Positions 57,393 to 64,000 of a DNA stretch of 64,000 nucleotides are shown piece after piece. Positions within the stretch are counted from its first letter, which is position 1. Each line of letters starts with the position of its first letter. The position numbers and the translations under genes were made by a program. The stretch lies in the NCBI GenBank assembly GCA_036346375.1, contig CM070501.1, positions 58,011,326 to 58,075,325 of the forward strand, given 5' to 3'. The notes beneath the pieces are model-generated. The model worked only from the letters and a program-made list of their open reading frames with translations. It was not told the DNA's origin and made no database searches. This DNA comes from Guadua angustifolia (lineage: Eukaryota; Streptophyta; Magnoliopsida; Poales; Poaceae).

Positions 57393-58210
57393 TCAGAACA
57401 CTGATATGATCAACTGCGAATGGCCTCTTACAATTAGTCGCTGGACTCCGAGCGCTTTGCATGCTCGTAGCCCCGCCAGGAGGCCTTCATACTCCGCCAC
57501 GTTATTGGTCGTGACAAAGTGTAATTGAATGGCGTACTGGAGTTGATCTCCTTGGGGGCATACCAGCACGACCCCAGTCCCCGAGCACTTGTAGGCTCGC
57601 GACCCGTCGAAGTACATGGTCCAATGACCTTTCCCGGATCTATCAAGCTCAGTAGCGGGTGGCACCGGATTCGTCCATTCCGCTACAAAGTCTGCCAGGA
57701 TCTGGGATTTGATCGCCGTGTGAGCTGAGAAGTGGATATCGAACTCGGCGAGCTCCATAGCCCATTTCGCTATTCGACCACGAGCGTCTTGATTTCTTAG
57801 GATCTCCCTAAGTGAAAAGTTGGTCGGAATTACAACCTTATGGGCTTGAAAATAGTGGCGCAACTTTCTTGAGGCCATAAATAGTGAGTACAAGAGCTTT
57901 TGGACCTCAGAGTATCACTTGTTTGTTCCGTGCAAGACTTCACTGACATAGTAAATTGGTCGCTGCATCCCATCTCGTTGGACTGTTAACACCGCGCTTA
58001 CGGCTTGCGGGGTTGCCGCTAGATATAGCAGAAGTGCTTCCCCCGACCTTGCTGGACAGATATTATTTTATCTCCTCGAAGGAGTGATTTGCCTCTTCTA
58101 TCCATGCGAAACCATCATGCCTGCGGAGTGCCTTGAAGAAAGGCAACCCACGCTCGCCTAGCCGGGAAATGAAGCGACTCAAAGCTGCCATGTGTCTGAT
58201 CAAAGCTTGG
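57393..58210 (-). mobile_element. RNase H and archaeal-type RNase H region of the gypsy element
   Basis: Near 58200 the frame reads VQALIRHMAALSRFISRLGE, the end of the RT connection, then Ty3 RNase H (KLRHYFQAHKVVIPTNFSLR and FVAEWTNP). A second RNase H follows, with MYFDGSRAYKCSGTGVVLV, VAEYEGLLAGLRA and RLIVRGHSQL. In the last motif the catalytic Asp expected in RGDSQL is His. A stop also interrupts the frame near 57900. Confidence 0.88.
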
Positions 58211-58215
58211 ACCTC

Positions 58216-59699
58216 TGAAAGCATCTAGGCTCCCATGTGTTTAATGGTTTTTGGTAATTAATGACAATCACGACAGAAGGACTAATGTTGTTTGCATGAG
58301 TGAATTGGAAACAGGAAGATTGACTCTTCAAGGACATCGAAATGTCTCAAATACGAAAAGGAAGGAGTACGCACCAAAGAAGCAAAAGATGTGAAGGTAT
58401 AAAATTTTAGAGATATTTTCTAGTCATTTTACTGATCTCGGAGTTAGAAGAAAAGATCGGATTGTTAGGATAGTCACCGTACTATTAAGAGGGACTTGAC
58501 GAGAGTCTTGAACTTAAATGTGCATCTAATATGGCTCAATAATTTAAAAGTATTCGGTCATGCATTCATATAGATGTTTAATCAGAATTTCAGCTTGGAG
58601 TCGGCACTACCGCAGGTAGTGGGCGGTAGTACCACAAATGCGGTACTACCGACAGTTGTACGGCGGCAGCTATTTTGCAGAGAGTTCCTCGGGAGTTTAT
58701 TCTTCGGCCGGCACTACCGCAGGGGTAGAGCGGTAGTACCGCATACCGGCCCTTCAATGGCGGTAGCCTTTTTACAGAGGCATGTTTTTGTTGGTCGCCA
58801 TGAAAGCGTATTATCAAGACCTCAAGGGCGATAAGTACCGCCATATAAAACGCACAGTAACGGCTACGTGTCAGGGCATTAAATGCGACGTATAGCCGTT
58901 GGGGCACAGGGGCGGTACTACCGGGCCCTAGAGGGCGGTAGTACCGGCCATGGCGATTTTTCAGGATTAAAATTGAATAACGGTTAGTTTGTGTGAGGTG
59001 GGGTTATAAATACCCCCTCACCTGTGCTAGGGGCTGGTTGGTGACTCTATTGAATACTCCTTAAGCCCTAGCAAATTCTCTCCACACTATAGTGCATTCA
59101 ATTCTTGATTCTTGAGTTCTTGGAGAGGAAAATTGAGTGCATTGCATTAGTTGAGCCATATTGATTGCACTCTTGAGTTTCAAGCCTACATCAAGTTTGT
59201 TACTCTTGAAGGTTGCCGCCTCCTAGACGGCTTGGAGGCGTGAGGTTCCGGTGATCTTCACAAAGAAGCTTGTGTGAAGGCCCGGACGGTTGTGAAGGCA
59301 AGGAGCTCGCCTACCCGGAGCGGGGAAGAGCTACCTCTAGTGATCGGGGAAGGCTCAAGCAACTGGAGCCGGCTTGAAGGATTTCAAGTCACCTCAACGT
59401 GGAGTAGGGGAGACCGGCAAGTCTCCGAGATCACGGGATAAAATTCGTGTGCTCATCATTTTTGGTTTGCGTTGTCTTTACTATTGTGTTATTACTAGCA
59501 ATTTGATCATCCTTGTGATATACTTGTTCATCCATTAAAGAAGTTTAGTAGGAGAATTATTTAGTGATCATTAGAATGGCTAGGTATTTAAAATTGCCAA
59601 ATTTGTCTCTTGTGCTTAGAAATATCTAAACTTAAAATTTAGCGTAGAAAATCTAAAACCTCCTATTCACCCCCCCTAGTCGGTATCCTTGATCCTACA
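58216..59699. mobile_element. Solo LTR inserted in the pol gene of the gypsy element
   Basis: The 1484-bp sequence starts TGAAAGCATC and ends GATCCTACA, with ACCTC duplicated exactly at 58211-58215 and 59700-59704. Removing it and one duplicate joins VKE to VQALIRH in the host pol frame. No internal region is present. It holds several GCGGTAGTACCGC-like palindromes at 58600-58945. Confidence 0.92.
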
Positions 59700-59739
59700 A
59701 CCTCCTTTACACAATTGGGGGCCGCATCCTTTTGATGGC

Positions 59740-60453
59740 TTAAATCTTTTCTGGGTTTGCCCCGATGCCATGTGGGCCGATCATGTAGCCGAGCACTTTG
59801 CCCGCCTTTACCCCAAAGACACACTTTTCAGGATTAAGCTTTATTCGATGCCTGTTGAGGTTACAAAAGGTTTCCTCAAGGTCGAATACATGACCTAAGG
59901 CGAGTTTACTTTTGACCACAATGTCGTCCATATAGACTTCCAGATTTCGACCTATTTGTTCCAGGAAGGTCTTCTGCATCAAGCGCTGGAAGGTCTCTCT
60001 AGCATTTCTAAGACCAAAAGACATGGTCGTGTAGCAGAACGTGTCGAACGGGGTAATGAAAGAAGTCTTCTCTTCATCTTCAGGGGATATGCTGATCTGG
60101 TGGTAGCCCGAATAGGCATCCAAAAAGCTCATCACTTGGGACTCCGCTATTGCATCGACCAGCTGGTCTATGCAAGGCAATGGGAAGTTATCTTTGGGAC
60201 AGGCAGCGTTCAAATCGGTGTGGTCGACACACATGCGCCACTCGCCGCCTTTCTTCTTGACGATGACCGGGTTCGTCAGCCATTCCAAATGCTTGACTTC
60301 CTGGACGAAGCTGGCCTTGAGGAGCTTATCGAGTTCATCCCGGACGATTGCTTGTTTCTCTGGAGAAAAGTGCCTGAGCTTCCATCGCACAGGTTTCTTA
60401 TCAGGGCGAACAGCTAGCCTGTGTTCGATTACTTCCCTTGGGACTCCGGGCAT
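59740..60453 (-). mobile_element. Reverse transcriptase region of the gypsy element
   Basis: Reads EHRLAVRPDKKPVRWKLRHF, WRMCVDHTDLNAACPKDNFP, SFLDAYSGYHQISISPEDEE, FCYTTMSFGLRNARETFQRL and LEVYMDDIVVKSK, so the YMDD box is intact. A stop follows PEKI near 59738. The start is arbitrary, as the polyprotein continues upstream. Confidence 0.95.
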
Positions 60454-60603
60454 GTCGGACGGCTTCTAGGCGAACACGTCCGTGTTCTTTTGGAGGAAAG
60501 TAATGAGCTCGAGTTCCTATTTGAGATCTAAGGAAGATCCTAAATGCACGACCTTAGCCGGATCCACGCTGCTTAGCGGGACAGCCTTGGTTTCTCCTCC
60601 CGG

Positions 60604-61060
60604 CTAGAGGGCAACTTTTGGTCGAGAATTCTTTGGCTCTTGGTCGGGGCCGCGCTGAGGCAGCTGCCCGACCATGTCAAGTGACTTTTCATCACAATTC
60701 AAGGCCGCCCTTTGGTTCCCCCTTATGGTAATTACGCCATTTGGGTTGGGAACCTTCAAGCATTGGTATGCATAATGCGTAGCGGCCATGAACTTGGAAA
60801 GAGCTGATCTGTCGAGGATGGCGTTGTAGGTTGACTCGAAGTCGACCACGTCAAAGGTGATCATCTCCGTCTGGAAGTTGCTCGGACTCCCGAACGTGAC
60901 GGGCAAGATGATCTGGCCAAGGGGCTTGACTGAGGTGCCCGGAACGATCCCGAAGAATGGGACCGCGATGCTCTTGATCTTGAACCGAGAAACTTGCATC
61001 TCGTCCAGGACCTTAGTGGATATGAGGTCTAAAAAACTCCCGCCATCAATGAGGACTCAC
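60604..61060 (-). mobile_element. Aspartic protease region of the gypsy element
   Basis: Around 61030-61060 the minus strand reads VLIDGGSFLDLISTKVLDEM, a DGGS-type retropepsin active site. Then come SVKPLGQIILPVTFGSPSNF, TFDVVDFESTYNAILDRSAL and SKFMAATHYAYQCLKVPNPN. Confidence 0.8.
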
Positions 61061-61669
61061 CCCACTGTAGTATTGCTGATGGTCGGATTCACGACCAAGG
61101 GAAACTTCAGAGTCTTGGTCATTCCAAGAGGACAATCATCCTTAGAGAAAGTAACAGACAGTTCGGACCACCTGAGCTGTTGCACGGGGGGCTTGCCTTA
61201 AGTAACATGGTGTACTTCTCGTGCTGCCTCCTTCAGATCCTTGCGGAACTTGTATGTCGAGGAGCCCCTGAATATAACCGCTATATGATTATAGGGTTCC
61301 TAGTACTCCATGTCTTCGTCATCTTCATCTGCGGGCCCCTTGCCCTTGCTCTTGCTACTCTCTCCCTTTTCTGGGAGTGTGGACATAGAGCCTTTGCCAT
61401 TGCAAAACTTCTCTAGGCGGAATGCCCAGGTTCGACAGTTGCGAAGGTCGTGCCCGTATGCCTAATGAAGTAGACAAAAGAGATCATTTGAAGGCATACC
61501 TTGGCTACCGCGATCTTGGACGTCGCGAACTTGGTCGTTGCGACTTTGGTCATTGCGCCGCTGAGGTGGCCGGCCCCTTCCTCTCCAGCGCTGCTGAGAC
61601 GGTGGAGCCCGCGGTGGATGATGCTCGATAGCCGCCACTATGCTCAGTGCGGACGACCTCTTCTTCTTT

Positions 61670-63165
61670 TTAATCTTCTTCTCCACGGAGCCTGGATGCT
61701 TCTTGCTCGTGGATCCTTCTAGGCCCGACTGAAATGCTCGGAATTGAATTTCTTACCTTGATAAACCTCTGGACAAAGTGCCTCAAGGATTCTCCCTCGG
61801 TTTGGATTAAGCGCTCGAGGTCACGCTCCTTGCCAGGGCGAATGTAGCAGCTCTGAAAGTTTGCCCGGAGCACTTCATTGAGTTGCCTCCACGAGCGGAT
61901 CGACCTCTCCTTTTGGTTGAAGAGCCACGTCCTAACGGCTCCATCCAAGACCGTGGGGAGGAAGTTGGCTATAACTCCCTCATCCCCTCCAGCTGCCAGA
62001 ATTGCAGTGGAGTAAATTGAGAGGAACTCATCTGGATTTTGAGTCCTGTTGAATCTTTCGATGTGACCAGGCTTGAACTGGCTCGGCCATGAGACGTCAC
62101 GGAGGGATGCTGAGAAAGCTCGGCATCTGAATGCCGGGCTGTCGTGATGACCCCTCCGAGCGCGGTGATCGTAACGGTCACTACCGCGACGGCCCCTACA
62201 CGAGGACCAAAGCAAGAGAATACCACTCCATATCGGTGCGGCGGAGACCGCCTCGAGGTAGAGTACTCGGTATACTCGTGACTGGACCAAGTGTACCTTT
62301 GATCCTGCGAGGTCGTCCAGGAACTGCTCCGAACGTCCTCACAGTACCGATCATGCTTCCTGCGGCCTTCCCGAGCAGGGCTCCGGGAGTCGCAGTGACG
62401 GGAGTGAACGAGAGAACGATGCTTACTGTCCCGGGAAACACTCCGGGCTTCCTTGTCGCCAGGGGACCCTGAAAGCTTCATGTCGGTGGCGAGCTTTTCC
62501 AGATTTTCGGCTACGACCGCGTCCATGGCCTCCAGGTCCACTTGACCGGGAAAATTCCGAAGGTCGCGCACTATCGTTGCCATGGCCTACAACTGTTCAA
62601 CGCTCTGGGGAATGGGAGGGGATGATCTCGGCTGGCGGTCACGGACGTGCTCCGAAGAGCGGTGCTCGCGAGAATTCCCGCGAGTCAAGTCTGCAGCCCT
62701 GGCGTCCGTCTTTTCACGAGCTTGGTGACGGATGCTCGACAAGGTTCTGTTCAGGGACGCCTCCAGATGACTCTTGGCTGCCTCGTATCGACGATGATGA
62801 GCAGCCCCCGAGGATTCGACCTCGGGATCTTCTTCTCCTCCCCCCATATTGACGTCGCGGGAGTACTGGGACTGTGAAGGCGACATCATGGTGTCTCCAC
62901 GCAACGTGGTCTCATGATCAGGCTCAAAATGATCAGGAATATCCATACTATCTTAGAGACCATCACATTCTTCCTCATCAGTGAGGGAATCATGCTGCGA
63001 GCGGAGGAAACGCTCTCGCACTGCAGCAGTCGGGGAAGGACTCCCGGACTCAGTATGACCTTCCGGGTCAGCCACACTAGCTGCGTCTTCGTCGGCGTAG
63101 TACATGTCATCATCCTCAACGTCATCGAAGACGCAAAGGTCATGACCATCCTGAGAATTCGGCAT
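61670..63165 (-). mobile_element. gag region of the gypsy element, with in-frame stops
   Basis: Starts near 63165 with MPNSQDGHDLCVFDDVEDDD. Two single stop codons (near 62950 and 62587) interrupt one frame. Farther on a frame change brings in the retrotransposon gag domain: SQFKPGHIERFNRTQNPDEF, then AVRTWLFNQKERSIRSWRQL and SLRHFVQRFIKVRNSIPSIS. Confidence 0.85.
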
Positions 63166-63200
63166 CTTCAATGATTTCTTCGTGAAAGGACTCAGTCGAA

Positions 63201-63217
63201 CCTCACAGACGGGGCCA
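63201..63217 (-). other. Predicted primer-binding site of the gypsy element
   Basis: The minus strand reads TGGCCCCGTCTGTGAGG, eight bases inside the 5' LTR end. This is close to the TGGCGCCGTCTGTGGG site of many Tat elements. Confidence 0.6.
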
Positions 63218-63225
63218 GCTATCGA

Positions 63226-63950
63226 TGTTTGGGAAATGGATCCCCCGCCAAGCTTACTTGTTGAATGAGGGATCAACTAGGGCCCCCCCTTTTCCGTGAA
63301 GGGTTTACGTTCGAAGAGTACCACGAGGGGACAGTGCCAGAAAGGGCAATGGACACGAGATTTTATACTGGTTCGGGCCTCTCATGATCGAGATAATAAC
63401 CCTACGTCCAGTGATCTTACTATTGTTTGGATGCTTACAAGATGCTTGCGTGAATATGTTATTCATATCTCTCTACGGGTGTTGCTTGTCAGCATTGTCC
63501 CTCCCCTAATATACAGTGGGGGTATTTATAGGCGACCGCAGCAGTTACAACTGAATAACACACCATTACTGTGCCCAAACGTGGCCGTAACTGTCTCCCT
63601 TGATTTCTGCCATGCTGTGTCGTGGGCGTAATGGGCTTAGATCATGGCCTAACGGTCCTTTGAACCGCAGCGTAGTTATCGCCACATCGTCTTTATGGAC
63701 TGAGCACGACCTGTCGATCATGCTTGGGATTTTCCTTCAGCTCTGGCTGACCGCTGCACTCCTCCGAGCAAGCACGCTCGGGAAACTAAGGCGCATGCTC
63801 GGGGACGAGCTTGGACATGGTCGGGGCAGACCCATCAGCTGGTTCGTCCGAGGATCTTTCTTGGGGACACCGTCCAAGGGTAAGTATGGTCGACCGAAGA
63901 CTGGCTACCGGGGTTTGATGGTCTTTATGAAAATTATCCAATCCCCGACA
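63226..63950 (-). repeat. 5' LTR of the gypsy element
   Basis: Complete 725-bp LTR with TGTTTGGG and CCCCGACA termini (TG...CA) on the plus strand. It matches 54002-54636 over its left 640 bp with frequent transitions, so the insertion is not recent. Confidence 0.9.
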
Positions 63951-64000
63951 TTTTTATAAAAAATAAAGGAAAAAGAAAAAAAAGAAAAGCTGATCTTTGA

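Larger units (their letters stand above)
54002..63950 (-). mobile_element. Tat-lineage Ty3/gypsy retrotransposon, decayed
   Basis: The element has a 5' LTR at 63226-63950 and a truncated 3' LTR at 54002-54636. Inside, on the minus strand, come gag, protease, reverse transcriptase, RNase H and a second archaeal-type RNase H, then integrase. The pol order RT-RNH-aRNH-INT and the second RNase H identify the Tat lineage (Retand/RIRE2-like). Several in-frame stops, frame changes and a nested solo LTR make it non-functional. No matching 5-bp target duplication was found. Confidence 0.9.

Overview
The window is nuclear DNA of a flowering plant, almost certainly a grass (Poaceae). Split genes with GT-AG introns, very GC-rich first exons next to AT-rich introns, a Tat-lineage Ty3/gypsy element, hAT and Mutator-like elements, and genes for a plant RS2Z splicing factor, a CrRLK1L receptor kinase, a REVEILLE-type MYB and a GT43 xylan-synthesis protein all point there. 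The genus cannot be fixed from the sequence alone.

Layout. 0-2.4 kb: the frameshifted N-terminal part of a long-chain acyl-CoA synthetase (minus strand, running off the left edge), then a degraded LTR retroelement with two LTRs almost back to back. 2.7-4.7 kb: a TIM14/PAM18 mitochondrial import J-protein gene. 5.0-9.8 kb: a GT43 (IRX9-like) gene broken three ways: a frameshift in exon 1, a hAT-type element in exon 2, and a 5'-truncated LINE in exon 3 with an exact 12-bp target duplication. 10.9-14.2 kb: a divergent pair of genes I cannot name, plus a frameshifted relative of one of them. 14.2-20.9 kb: gene-poor.

20.9-37.5 kb is the most unusual stretch. A module made of a REVEILLE-like (SHAQKYF) MYB gene and a small Gly/His/Tyr-rich protein gene has been amplified and rearranged. 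There are two complete MYB genes, a third lacking exon 1, and two copies of the glycine-rich gene. The third MYB copy is nearly identical to the first over about 2.5 kb and is fused ten bases upstream of the start codon of glycine-rich copy 1, so that copy has lost its TATA-containing promoter.

38.0-41.6 kb: an intact RS2Z SR splicing-factor gene behind a promoter with four TGGGCC boxes. 42.7-46.3 kb: an intact CrRLK1L receptor kinase, probably with a 5'UTR intron. 46.7-47.7 kb: a hAT-type element with a perfect 8-bp target duplication. 48.4-53.9 kb: a Mutator-like element with long terminal inverted repeats and a perfect 9-bp target duplication, but no transposase that I recognise. 54.0-63.95 kb: a minus-strand Tat-lineage gypsy element (gag, protease, RT, two RNase H regions, integrase) interrupted by a solo LTR and carrying an extra antisense coiled-coil reading frame.

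The intact host genes (TIM14, RS2Z, receptor kinase, MYB copies 1 and 2, glycine-rich copy 2, the 11-13 kb pair) are unrelated housekeeping, signalling and clock-type functions. No shared pathway is apparent, and the architecture is shaped mainly by transposition and tandem duplication.
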